Positions 9,143 through 19,480 of a stretch of 64,000 bases of DNA are shown piece after piece. The stretch is from Cryoendolithus antarcticus. Lineage: Eukaryota > Ascomycota > Dothideomycetes > Cladosporiales > Cladosporiaceae. The stretch is from positions 496,001 to 560,000 of the forward strand of contig NAJO01000012.1 of NCBI GenBank assembly GCA_002077065.1, read 5' to 3'. A program made the translations under genes and the position numbers. Positions within the stretch are counted from its first letter, which is position 1, and each line of letters opens with the position of its first letter. The notes under the pieces were generated by a model. That model had not been told where the DNA came from, ran no database searches, and saw only the letters and a list, made by a program, of their open reading frames with translations.

Positions 9143-11386
9143 ATGGACTTCATAATGTCGAACACGATGTCTGGGTTGGCGCGAAGTGCAACACCTGAGT
9201 TACGACGTCCACAACCATCGAGAGCGGAAAGTCACGAGAGAGTGGGATATCGGCTCTTTCCTCCAGCTGCGCAGGCGCAGAAATCGAACAATGCCGGTAA
9301 TCAACACACCCTACTACGGGTCGCTCCCACCCATGGACGTCGCTCGTTCTCCTTGGACGATTCGCGACGAGGCAACGGCACTGGCGAACATTCTGGCCGT
9401 CATGTATCGCCACCGCGCAAAGGCTCCACCACGAGATTGGACCGTAACGCAATACCCATCTTGACCTCGACTGGCGCGTCCGGTGATCCACAAGCTTCGC
9501 GAGCCCTGCCGTTCAAGCTACGTGGCTATAAGCCCAGACTGATCGAGGATGTCAATCATGCGCGGTCGACAAGTGCGCCGCTCAATGTGCTGGAGCGCAC
9601 TCGCAACCAGCCATCAGTGGCCACCATCATGGCCAGGACGCATGAGCGTACTGCGACCGATGGCGGCAGTCCCATTCCCGGACTGCCTAAGCAACGCATC
9701 CGGCGAGTCGACATCGAGAAGCCACTGCCACCACCCCCTCCAGAGAATCTATCACCTCACCGAGCGCACTCCCCGGTGGAGTCTCTAAATTCGGAGTCAG
9801 CACGCGACTTGACGATACGGACCATCTCCCCTTCTTGGACACTACTTTCGGAAAATGACACTTATTCTTCGCTCAGCGAGGATGCGAAAGTCAGGGAACT
9901 TATGGGCATACCGACCCCGGACTTGTCGAGCATCGGAGGCAGCCTGGCCTCCTCGCGAGCGAATTCGCCTACATCCGGTATGGTAGAGTCGGTGGATTCA
10001 ATCCTGTCCGCCACGGGAACGCACATAGCAGTGGAGATCTCGGACAGTCCTGTCCAAGTGAGCCCTGCGCGCAGCATGACGATCACCAGAAAGGCTGTTC
10101 CCGGACTACAGCGCAAAGCTAGTGAAGTGACGCTATTGCCGAAAGCGTATACTACGCCTGCCTTGACGAAGAAGGCCTCTCCTGAGACTACACACTGTAT
10201 GGATCAGCAGGAGCTGATACCACCAGCGCTCAACCTGGGCGCGGGTCGCCCTGTTGCCCCTGCAAATGGCCATTCGCCAGCCACAAGTCTATCGAGTGCG
10301 AGTCCGGTTATAGTTCACGTCGAGGATGCCAAATCTGGGCCTGATCTTTCCGGGCCGTTGCAGACATTGCAAGACCTCGCAGATCAGAGCGCGACTGTTT
10401 CCGCGCGATACGATGCCTTGCGGGCCGAGAGGCATGGGCTGTCAAATACGATCTCGAGCTGTCTGCGCGAGGAGCAGACCGGGCCGAATTATACCAACTT
10501 ACTGCTCGATCAGCAGATGTCGCTGTCGACAATATCGTCGTCTATGGACGTGTGTGTGGCGAAGCTGAAAGCATTGGAGAAAGGACGGGTTGCCTGTGTT
10601 GCGGAGATTGTGACACTGACCACAGTCGTCAGTCCTCAAAGTCATATGAATTCGAGATCACCCGCAAGCCTCGCTGGCGCTACGAAGCCTCTTGCGAGTC
10701 CGGCCATGACAACGGCTGGGATCATCTCAAGGTACGGTGCTCGTCAACGAGCATTATCCGACGTCGAACGACGCTCCACAGGCCTGAACATTCGCGTTCC
10801 ATCTCAACGTTATGAATACCCTGAGCTGATGCAAGCACGTATACTCAACGTGGACGAGTCGCACGACTCACAGGTCATCTCTGTTCGCCGAGCAGAGCTC
10901 AAAGGCGTCAAGGCGGTCAAAGTGTCACACAAGGTCGCGCAGTCGGTCAATGGCAGTATCTTCACGCCGCAGTATGCAGCGGACAGACACGCGATCGATC
11001 ACTTCATCTCGACATGCCCAAGCAGCCCTCCGCCCGATCGACCACTACCGAAGCCCCCAGTCAATATCGTGCCTCTTCCGCCGTCGATGCTAAAGCTACA
11101 GAAGTGCGTTGTAGCCCCTGCTGAGCACAGAATCATGGCTCCTGCAGTCACCGATCTGAATACTACTGCAGCACTGTACGAGAGCGATGATGAGGATGAC
11201 GGTCCACAATGGCCATTGGCGGAAGACTACAAGCCTCGGAATGTAAAGAGTCAGTGTTCCTCAACGAAGTCGACACAGACCGTACATGTATATCTGGCGC
11301 CTGACGAGCCGATGCCTCATCCACCGCTCCCTGACTATGCCCATGAAGGATATGGAGGATATTGGGAATATGCGCAGGCATGGTAA
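9143..11386 (+). CDS. Large disordered protein of unknown function
   Basis: A single open frame of 747 residues with coding-like codon use. It is rich in Ser, Pro, Thr and Arg, with several PPPPPP-like and KPLPPPP-type stretches such as PLPPPPPENLSP that could bind SH3 or WW domains. Between about residues 400 and 475 there is a helical, probably coiled-coil segment (LQDLADQSATVSARYDALRAE through AKLKALEKGR). The tail is acidic then aromatic (ESDDEDDGPQWPL, GYGGYWEYAQAW). No catalytic motif, signal peptide or membrane segment is visible. An in-frame ATG at 9155 is an alternative start. I do not recognise the family; such proteins are often lineage-restricted scaffold or regulatory proteins, but that is inference. 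Confidence 0.75.
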   Translation: MDFIMSNTMSGLARSATPELRRPQPSRAESHERVGYRLFPPAAQAQKSNNAGNQHTLLRVAPTHGRRSFSLDDSRRGNGTGEHSGRHVSPPRKGSTTRLDRNAIPILTSTGASGDPQASRALPFKLRGYKPRLIEDVNHARSTSAPLNVLERTRNQPSVATIMARTHERTATDGGSPIPGLPKQRIRRVDIEKPLPPPPPENLSPHRAHSPVESLNSESARDLTIRTISPSWTLLSENDTYSSLSEDAKVRELMGIPTPDLSSIGGSLASSRANSPTSGMVESVDSILSATGTHIAVEISDSPVQVSPARSMTITRKAVPGLQRKASEVTLLPKAYTTPALTKKASPETTHCMDQQELIPPALNLGAGRPVAPANGHSPATSLSSASPVIVHVEDAKSGPDLSGPLQTLQDLADQSATVSARYDALRAERHGLSNTISSCLREEQTGPNYTNLLLDQQMSLSTISSSMDVCVAKLKALEKGRVACVAEIVTLTTVVSPQSHMNSRSPASLAGATKPLASPAMTTAGIISRYGARQRALSDVERRSTGLNIRVPSQRYEYPELMQARILNVDESHDSQVISVRRAELKGVKAVKVSHKVAQSVNGSIFTPQYAADRHAIDHFISTCPSSPPPDRPLPKPPVNIVPLPPSMLKLQKCVVAPAEHRIMAPAVTDLNTTAALYESDDEDDGPQWPLAEDYKPRNVKSQCSSTKSTQTVHVYLAPDEPMPHPPLPDYAHEGYGGYWEYAQAW

Positions 11387-12823
11387 CGCATGGTGATGAT
11401 CTCGGCCTCAAGTACCGAGGGCGAAAGAGTCGTCGACCCTCCTGGTTCTCGCTTCTACAACTGTTTACCATGATCGGAAGAGTTTCGCCTAGACGGTCCG
11501 TGCTGCAGATCCCTCGCAAATTACCTCAGGTTGTCGACTGCTGCCTCCCACTCACTTGCGGCATCTTGGGTAACAGTGGCAACTGCCATTGACAGATGCA
11601 GTTTCTCGAGCACAGTAGACAGCAGATCAGGGCACACGACGCCACATCTTACCTTCCATTGCCCCCTCGCCTCTCCAGTATCCGATATCACATCGCTGAT
11701 AGATCTACCACCTCGCTTGCGCTCACCTTCCACCAACATGATCCTCGTTCCTATCCCAGCCACCCTGCCGACGACTCGCCAAAAGCGGGGACATGGCGAA
11801 CATACGAACCTCGTGACAATCCCATCTCCGCAAAACCTGTCGTCACGACTCGCTGGAACCGGAGGATCTGCCCATGCATGCGATAGCGACATATACGGGA
11901 GTACTTGCACATGACACGATTCAAGGCGCTGGGCTTGATAGATCGCCATATACTGTAACCATATAGCCTTTCGCTTACTCGCATAGCTCCGAAAACTCTC
12001 CTACAGTACGATGTCGAGCTTCGAACTCCACCCGGCCATCACGTTATACTGCGCAACAATGGTGCGCTCATCCATGTAGCCGAGGCCCGGACGGTCGATT
12101 TCGACAGCGTTACGATCTGCTGTTGTCAGTGCACGAGCCGAGCTATTGGATGCTCAATGGACTACTGCAAGTCCAGCTTTTATCCGCCGCTAGAGGCTGC
12201 TGCAGGGCCGCGCGTCTGCAGTGCATTGCGTCGCCAAGAGCTGCTTGTTTTGAGGTGCTTTGCATGCCACTCGTGAGAACTGTGGTAGAGGGTGGAGGGT
12301 CGATGTTTCGGGTGGCAGAGCTTACGCTTCACTGTCGCGAGGGTGGAAAGAGAAATGATGATGGAAATGTGGAAAGATAGTAGGAATTGACTTAGATATT
12401 TTGATGCTATTGACACAACCTGCCATTACGCGAGGAAGCATCACTATGCCTGAGCTGAAGCTAGGCTATGCCACAAGACAAACTTGCAATGTTTTCGCTG
12501 GCTATGCTGGCAGCAGACAGTTGTGTCGGCAGGACACTCGTTCACCTCCCGTACCCAAATCCCGTAAACCCAAGTCCTCCGTGTACTGTTGAGCCCGAGT
12601 GTTCATGACACATTACCGCCCGCGTGAAGCCCATGCCCTGCCGTAAACCAAATGATCGTCGTGATCGCCTATGCCTGCTGCGTACACAAGAAGGAAGGTG
12701 TCATGTACAGCGTGTAAATCTTATGAAGGAGGGTGGGCTCCCAGCTTGCGGCCAGTGAAGGCGTCCTGAGAGAAGAGGTGATGGCTGCCGAAGCATCTAC
12801 GGCAGTATGGTGTGGGGATGCGC
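11387..12823. other. Intergenic with unresolved coding-like stretches
   Basis: Between two convergent genes. Two plus-strand stretches look partly coding. The frame 11596-11958 is interrupted by a TAG at 11884. A cysteine-rich stretch lies at 12007-12276 behind a CTACAG splice acceptor. A minus-strand frame at 11521-11949 overlaps the first. I could not assemble a consistent gene model. Confidence 0.4.
12007..12276 (+). other. Candidate cysteine-rich exon, gene model unresolved
   Basis: An open stretch of 89 codons with no ATG at its start but preceded by CTCCTACAG, a good acceptor. It reads YDVELRTPPGHHV, then CCCQC, further Cys residues in a CSMDYC-like segment, and RRQELLVLRCFACH. A GTGAGA donor lies near its end. 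The cysteine pattern and codon use suggest a real exon of a plus-strand gene, or a relic of one. I cannot name the family or find its start. Confidence 0.3.
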
Positions 12824-13893
12824 TTAGAGGGCAGCGATGGCGAACCCGGCGATGGCCAAGAGACCGGCGACGGATGCCTTGCTGGCGGCACCAGTGTAGG
12901 CGATGGGGCTGCCAGTACCGGAGGGAGCGGAGATAGTGCCAGTGGGCTTGGTGCCGTTGGCGGGTGCCTGGATCTGACCGTCGCTGATCTGGGTCACTGG
13001 CGAGGCAGTGGGTGCCTGGATCTGGCCATCACCGATCTGGGTGACAGGCGCAGCGGCGGTGGTGGCCTGGATCTGGCCATCGGAGATCTGAGTGACGGGT
13101 GCAGCAGTGGCAGCAGAGGTGGCCTGGATCTGGCCGTCGGAGATCTGGGTCACTGGCTTGGCGGTGCCAGCAGTGGTGGCCTGGACTTGACCATCAGAGA
13201 TTTGGGAGACCGGTGCGGCGGTGGATGCCTGAACCTGACCATCGGTGATCTGGGTCACTGGTGCAGCAGTGGCAGCGGACGAGGCGGTGACCTGGCCGTC
13301 GGACTGCTGAGCAGCTGGGGAGGCCGTTGGCTGGCCATCGGACGCCTGCGATGCGGCGACGGTGGTGGCGCCCGCGGAGAGGATGTTGATGTAGACCTGG
13401 CTGCACTGCTTGCCCTGCGACTCATCGTAGATGTTGTAGAAATTTCCGCTCAAGCACTGGTAGAAGATGGCACTGCCACCGATTGCGAGCGAACCGTTGC
13501 CACATGCAGAGAAGCCGCCGGTGTAGATCGCGCCTGCCTGACCTGGCGCCGGGTCGAACTGGAACTGGTGGTTGGCAACGATGTTACCGATGCGGCCGGA
13601 GGAGTCGGTGAGAACGCCATCTGCAAGGGAGATCTCGAGCTTGCCATCTTGCCTCTGTTGATGAAGTCAGTTTGTGATCTTAACAGAGCCTCGATTGAAC
13701 GGCAATGACTAACCTTCTCGACGCTGCGCTTCGAGCTCGTGGTGACGTTCACAGTCTGGATCTGGAACTTGCCGGAGTAGCTGGGCGAGCAGCCTGCTGG
13801 TGCCGAAGATGTGGGGGTCTTTGCAGCTTGGGGCATAGGGGTGGCGACCACGGCGGCCACAAGGGCGAACGAGGTGGCTATGGAGTACAGCAT
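12824..13893 (-). CDS. PIR-repeat cell-wall protein with a GPI-like tail
   Basis: A secreted wall protein of 336 residues. Exons are 13714-13893 and 12824-13654, with a 59-nt intron (GTTAGT donor, phase 0). It begins with a signal peptide (MLYSIATSFALVAAVVA). The next ~130 residues match the cysteine-containing globular domain of fungal PIR proteins: GCSPSYSGKF, GVLTDSSGRIG, NHQFQFD, QAGAIYTGGFS, GSLAIGGSAIFYQCLSGNFYNIY, QC. About eight PIR-type repeats with the core [QS]I[ST]DGQ[IV]QA follow. In Pir proteins the glutamine of this repeat forms the ester link to beta-1,3-glucan. The C terminus is hydrophobic (ASVAGLLAIAGFAIAAL) after a Gly/Ser-rich stretch, as in GPI anchoring. In yeast Pir proteins the repeats precede the cysteine domain; here the order is reversed. 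The role, cell-wall cross-linking, is inferred from the family. Confidence 0.9.
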
Positions 13894-16173
13894 CTTGACG
13901 AGGCTGGCGTGTGACGGTGATGCGGTATTCAGTTACTATTAAGTATTGCGGGAACAGTGCAGCTGCGGATAGCGACAGTTGAGGCGATGCGGTGCGATGC
14001 AGCGATCGAGCGAGTGTTGATGCCTGTGCGTGGGTAAGAGATAGATCGTGCGAAGTAGCGATGCGAAGTGGTGATGAGGATAATGGTTTGAACGGTTGTT
14101 GTGGCAGAGCAGGAATTAGGGTGAGGAATGTAGAGAGCTTTAAATTGCTGCGTGTGCACAATTGCCTGCCGCTTGGGCCATTGTGAAGACAAGACCGGGG
14201 GGGTTGGCTGGGGACAACCCTAGCAACGCCACCAGCTTGTCAAATCGCTCGTGACGGCACAAGTGAAGCGGGATTAGCGCCGCCAGTGAATGGCTGGTAG
14301 GTAGGTAGCATGTGCCATCGATGGGACCGGCCGCGCGAGACAGCAGATGCGTGCCGCAAGCAGAAGGTGAAAACCTTGGCCGGGACACCATGCACCTCCG
14401 TTGACTCAGTTTTACCCCAGTCCAGCCAATCACCGCTACACATCTTCACTCAACTAGCCTCATTCGAGCGCTCCGTACAGAGATCGACTGGATGGACGGA
14501 CTGCAGACAAGCGGCGGGGCGGCCAGGCAACGCGTATGCATGTGCTAACCGCTGCAGCAACGCTTGCGCATTCACCCTACCATCGTCCGTCACAACGAGA
14601 AGCATATTGTAACTGCAGCGAGGGACCTCACGATGCATATGGTGTAGCCTCTGCAATGCACACTCGCTACGCCGTGACCGAGACCTCGACGGCAGGCACA
14701 CCGTCGTGACACCGTGGCGACCGAGACAGCAGCGTTGAACAGCGTCCCCACTATGCGGCTCATCACTTTGTGGACCGAGTATACTGCATGTAGGTTGCGG
14801 CTTACTCGGCATGGCTTTCTCGCTCGAGACGGCGGCGGCGGGGTACGGTACAAGATACTTCCGCAAACTACATCGTCGTAGACATCTATTTCGAGCAGTG
14901 ACCCGCAAGTCAACGACACCTATGCTTTCGGTCGATGCCGACCATTCGACGTCTCCTCTACCCGAACTGATGATATCCATTCTCTATGCGCTGCTCTCAC
15001 ATCTGCAGCCAGGTGCTCGAAGATCAGCACATCTTATCCAATCGCCTTTTAGCCGCGCGCGAGATGGGGAAGTAGACTGGGGTGGCAACGACGACCCCTC
15101 TGTGGCTTGACGATCCGCCGCTAGAGATCAGTAGATCTGGCAACGCTCGCGAGCTGGCCAGCTTGAGCACCCTGCTTCTGAGATCTCGCAGAAGATCGTC
15201 GAGCTAGCCGGATATTCCGGTTGCGTGCTCGAGCTTCGAATCCTTGACAGCAAGTATGGAAACCACAACGATGGAGAAACGTTTTCCATAACAACGTTGG
15301 AAGCAACGTCTCATCGTTTCACACTGCACCCCATGCTATTGTGACCCGCACCGAGCATATGCATTTAGCGAAGTGCACGCTCCACGCGACAAATGGCTGG
15401 GCATTCCCGCCACCCGACATACTGGGAGCCGTCCTGGCTTCCTCACATTGAGACATCCGCCGCGGGGAGAACGACGACATTGATCGACGTCGATACGATG
15501 GCTAGAGTTCCATGAGGCTTTCAGTGTTTACATCATGCTGCTGTAGCTTCAATAGTGGTACGATCGTATACTCTCGAGCTTGTTTGCGTCTGATGATATG
15601 CATCTGCAGAGTAGCTTTGTCCGCCTTTGGTATAGAGGGGCTTCGCAAAGTCTAACTAGTGGTATATGCCAACATGGCACATCCGAGGCATCTTACTGAG
15701 TGACATCGCCTTGAACGGTGATATGAGAGGACGAATGTGTGCCTTACGTATGTGCGACGATAAGCTCAGACTCGGTGAAGTCACGGTAACGTTTTGATGA
15801 TCGTTTCATACCACTGAAGCAAGTCAGGCCGAGAGCCACAGTCACTCACCACACGAAAGCCCTTGCGCCAACGCCGACGCCTTGACACCATCCTCACCGC
15901 CAGCCAGGTCGAGCGTGCAGCAGACGCAGCACTCCCGCCCTTACCTGACACCCACATCAAAATCAGCAGACCGAATGTCGCACACACTATCGCCACCCCT
16001 TACGCCTCGCCTTCCCTCGTGCATGAGCAAAGGGCACGCGCTAAACGCTGCAGAAAGAAGTAAATGCCCGTCCTCCGTCCGGGCTCAAGCCAGCAGTACT
16101 TTTCGTCGTTCCATGAATGCATCGCTTGTGTAATGCAGTCGCATCGGTCGGTAATACAACAAGCATCAGGCAC
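13894..16173. other. Long intergenic region, no gene seen
   Basis: 2.3 kb upstream of the PIR gene and downstream of the sulfatase. Several open frames of 60-180 codons occur on both strands (for example 14450-14980 minus), but none has motifs, a coding-like composition or convincing splice sites. It may hold the PIR promoter and a non-coding transcript, which cannot be seen here. Confidence 0.5.
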
Positions 16174-17985
16174 TTACTGCCCGAACGCACCGGCCTGGTG
16201 AGGGATCTTCGTCTCCCCTTCCTTGACGCCCACCACGGCGATGTTCGTCTTCTCCCTTCCATTCGCATCGACGATGGGAAATCTCGCCAGGCGCTCGAGG
16301 TCATCAAGATCCTTGTGGCTCCTGATGTACTTGTCTTGGCTGTTGTCAGGCACCTTGTAATCCCAGCTCGTCCAAGCCCCGGTCTTCAGCGAAGAGTGCA
16401 CGAAGCGGCGCTGGCGTTGGCGTTGGACGACATCCGTGGTGATGGCTTCCATGTTCCACTTCTCCTTCGCCTCCGCGACGAAAGAGTTGTAGACCTTGAC
16501 TGTGGCAGGATTGTTCGACGTGGCGAGGTTGTTGAGCTCGCTAGGATCGTTGGAGAGGTCGAAGAGCAGGTCCGGGTCTGCTGGGCAGGTAATGTACTTC
16601 CACGCTCCGCGTCGGATCATCATCATGGGCGCGACGGTGCCTTCGCCCATGTACTCCGCGAATACAGTGTCGTGAGTGTCTTTGCCCTTGAGGTGAGGCA
16701 CCATTGAGACACCGTCCATGGGAAGGTAAGGTTCGAGCTTCTCGCCGACAATATCGACAAGTGTTGGCAGAATGTCGAGGGTACTGACGTTCTGAGGCAC
16801 GCGATGAGGTGCGTAACGTTTTGGGTAGGAAATAAGCATGGGAACGCGGACAGATGCCTCGAAGTAGGACATCTTGTACCAGAGACCGCGCTCGCCAAGC
16901 ATATCACCATGATCGCCGGAAAACATGATGAGGGTATTGTCGTCTAGCTTCAGCCTCTTCAACAGAGCCATGAGCTTGCCGACTTGTGCGTCAACGTAGC
17001 TGACTGCGCCGTAGTATGCTCGCCGCGCCTGCTTGATTTGCTCAGGAGTGAACTCGTAATCCTCGAGATCGCAGACGTGTTGCAGGCGCTTGCTGTGGGC
17101 ATCCAAATCCTTCTTCGGTATGCTGACCTCCGGTAAGTCAATGTCGACGCCCTCGTACATGTCATAGTACTCCTGCTCGATTGTGTAAGGGTCGTGAGGA
17201 TGTGTAAGCGAGACTGTCAAACAGAACGGTCGTGAGTCCTTCTTCGGATCTTTCCTCACGTGATCGTGTAAATACTGTTGAGCCTTGTACATGACCTCCT
17301 CGTCGTAGTCTAGCTGATTGCTCCGCTCACATGGCCCTGCTTGGAGGATCGACGAGCTGTTGTGGTACCACTCTAGCCTCTTGTCCGGCTCGTCCCAATT
17401 CACTGACCATCCCAAGTCCGCAGGATATATGTCTGCGGTCAACCTTCGCTCATAGCCGTGCAGTTGTTCGCCAATGAAGTGCATCTTTCCTCCCAGTATA
17501 CATTCGTAGCCCGCCTTTCGTAGGTAATGTGCATATGTCGGCGTGTCTTCGGCTATGGGTGAAGCGTTGTCGTACGCGCCAATTTTCGAAGGCAGCTGGC
17601 CAGTGATCATGGCCATACGGCTGGGAGCACAAAGAGGGGAGTTGCAGTAGGCGGACTCGAACACGACTGACTGCTCTGCGAGCTTGTCGAGATGTGGAGT
17701 CTTGATCTGGCTTTTCGGGTTGTACATCTTGAGGAGTGGCGCGGCGAGCTGATCGGCCATGATGTAGAGGATGTTTGGTCTGTCTTGGAACAGAGGCGTG
17801 CTGAAGCCATTTTGGCCAAGGAGACCTGTGGGTGGTGATACTGGCGGCGTGTCTGGTAGCGCCCTGCTACGGAAGCGGTCGACGTGGTCTGCCATCGCGG
17901 TGTCGTGTGCCTGCTTACTTCGTACGTGCGAGCTCACTGAAGGGTGGGGCTTTGGACGCTTGATGAAGTGCAGAAGGGGGGACAC
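16174..17985 (-). CDS. Choline sulfatase
   Basis: The product hydrolyses choline-O-sulfate to choline and sulfate, feeding sulfur assimilation and releasing an osmoprotectant precursor. It is a single exon of up to 603 residues. The arylsulfatase signature C-x-P-S-R is present as CAPSR with Cys119, the residue converted to formylglycine. RPNILYIMADQ supplies N-terminal metal ligands and FSGDHGDMLGERGLW the downstream ones. LGGKMHFIG and DIYPADLGW are typical of choline sulfatases. The C terminus has RRFVHSSLKTG...WDYKVPDNSQDKYIRS, the extra choline-sulfatase domain, which distinguishes it from generic arylsulfatases. There is no signal peptide, in line with a cytosolic enzyme. An in-frame ATG at 17895 (MADHVDRF) is the more family-like start; the first 30 residues may be untranslated leader. 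Confidence 0.93.
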   Translation of the reverse strand: MSPLLHFIKRPKPHPSVSSHVRSKQAHDTAMADHVDRFRSRALPDTPPVSPPTGLLGQNGFSTPLFQDRPNILYIMADQLAAPLLKMYNPKSQIKTPHLDKLAEQSVVFESAYCNSPLCAPSRMAMITGQLPSKIGAYDNASPIAEDTPTYAHYLRKAGYECILGGKMHFIGEQLHGYERRLTADIYPADLGWSVNWDEPDKRLEWYHNSSSILQAGPCERSNQLDYDEEVMYKAQQYLHDHVRKDPKKDSRPFCLTVSLTHPHDPYTIEQEYYDMYEGVDIDLPEVSIPKKDLDAHSKRLQHVCDLEDYEFTPEQIKQARRAYYGAVSYVDAQVGKLMALLKRLKLDDNTLIMFSGDHGDMLGERGLWYKMSYFEASVRVPMLISYPKRYAPHRVPQNVSTLDILPTLVDIVGEKLEPYLPMDGVSMVPHLKGKDTHDTVFAEYMGEGTVAPMMMIRRGAWKYITCPADPDLLFDLSNDPSELNNLATSNNPATVKVYNSFVAEAKEKWNMEAITTDVVQRQRQRRFVHSSLKTGAWTSWDYKVPDNSQDKYIRSHKDLDDLERLARFPIVDANGREKTNIAVVGVKEGETKIPHQAGAFGQ

Positions 17986-18708
17986 GCAAGAGGAAACAGT
18001 GTTACTTCCTTATGCAGGATCATGCAGTGATCGACGTGGATTAGAAGGGAAAGAATGCCTACAAGTGATTACCAAAGTCCGCTCACCGACTGAAGCCCTG
18101 TCGTTTGCTCCTCTATGGTGTGCTCGACGACTCTGAGCACGCGATCGTCTGAGAAATGACAAGAAGCGCGGCCCACCGCCACTCGTTGTCGCACAGACCT
18201 CCACATGGGGGTCTGACTTCGGCATGTATGACATGTGGAGATCCACCAACGTCTTTACCTCAAGTCTGGAACTCGCAATACATTGCACCACTTCCAGGCT
18301 TGAGTTCGAACGTTGTAGCGATCGAACGTTCCATGGCAGAACAAAGATCTACTGTGTCATTACGCCATTGTAAAGAAGCGGAAATTTTGTCGTGTGGGGC
18401 AAAGGTGATTACGGCATCAAAGAATCCAGACTTCTACGCGAACAAGGTGCCTCCATCTCACGAGGCATGTCGAAGAAGAACTAGTCTGACCAATAACAAG
18501 CAGCCTAGGCCATTGATTAGACTCAGTTCAAGCCTCTCGGCCGTCGTAAGGACTAATCCTGGAGATCAAGCGCGCTCAGCTTTAACAGGAAGCAAAGGAA
18601 TTTTGACGACGGTTAGACTGGACTACTTGGGCAAGCAACGCACGTGCTGGACGACAGGATCAAGACGTACCAGTCACAATCCATTGTGAACTTGCTACCA
18701 AGCTAGTC
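17986..18708. other. Divergent intergenic region
   Basis: Shared upstream region of the leftward choline sulfatase and the rightward peptidyl-tRNA hydrolase. I see no gene and no clear repeat. Confidence 0.5.
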
Positions 18709-19480
18709 ATGGCCAACGTTCAAGATAGGGGTCCTCCCTCGACCGCAGCAGTAGCGATAGGTACAGCGATCGTCTCAGGTCTCGCTGGCTACTTTCTGGG
18801 GCAAGCCAGCTCGATTGGTCTGTTCGGCTCTACTCCAGCACCTGCACGACGATCGAAGGAGGGCAATGCCGGTCCTAAATCTGACTCTTCCTCGTCCGAT
18901 GATGAGTTCGACACAGAAGCTGTGCCTGATGCCCAGTCCTCCAGCGACGAGAGCGAAGCTCAAGACTTAGGCGAACTGAAAACATTCCCTGGCAATACAG
19001 AGGAATGCAAGCTCGTCCTCGTGGTGCGAAACGATCTCGGCATGACAAAGGGTATGCTTGCCTCTTCCAGGACTTCAGATATGAGTCTTGGCGCTTGACT
19101 GATAGCCCTTATCTCCACACCTCACCCCATCTCACCTCACTTCACCACTCAGGATACTGACTACAATTACAGGCAAGATTGCCGCGCAGTGCTCTCACGC
19201 CACGCTAGCTTGCTACAAAGCTATGATCCGGGCAGATCCTTCGCACCCTGTACTGAAGCAGTGGGAGCGGATGGGCCAGGCGAAGATCGCACTTAAGGTT
19301 GACAACGAAGAGGATATGCTGATGCTACAGGCTCAGGCCGTGAGTCTGGGATTGTGTGCGCAAGTCATTCATGATGCTGGCAGGACGCAGATCGCAAGTG
19401 GCTCGGCGACAGTGCTCGGCATCGGACCGGCGCCCAAAGGCAAGATTGACGAAGTGACTTCGCATCTGAAGCTGCTGTGA
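18709..19480 (+). CDS. PTH2: Peptidyl-tRNA hydrolase 2, membrane-anchored
   Basis: The product releases tRNA from prematurely dropped peptidyl-tRNA. Exons are 18709-19051 and 19173-19480, separated by a 121-nt intron, the longest I model within a housekeeping gene here apart from cytochrome c. The product is 216 residues. The C-terminal ~120 form the Pth2 fold: [31 protein letters not shown], W...GQAKIALKV, AGRTQIASGSATVLGIGP and the final HLKLL. The N terminus carries a hydrophobic segment at about residues 13-32 (AAVAIGTAIVSGLAGYFLG), then a Ser/Asp/Glu-rich linker (SSSSDDEFDTE). This matches eukaryotic Pth2, which sits on the mitochondrial outer or ER membrane. The lysine of the MTKGK segment is conserved. 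Confidence 0.95.

Noticed and set aside
11521..11949. A 142-codon minus-strand ORF
   Set aside because: No motif and no clear upstream exon; it overlaps an equally plausible plus-strand frame, so it is not listed as a gene.
14450..14980. A 176-codon minus-strand ORF in the long spacer
   Set aside because: Cys/Arg/Ser-rich random-like composition, no domain and no promoter or splice context.
15225..15245. TTCGAATCC resembling a tRNA T-loop
   Set aside because: No matching acceptor stem, D-arm or anticodon arm could be folded around it.
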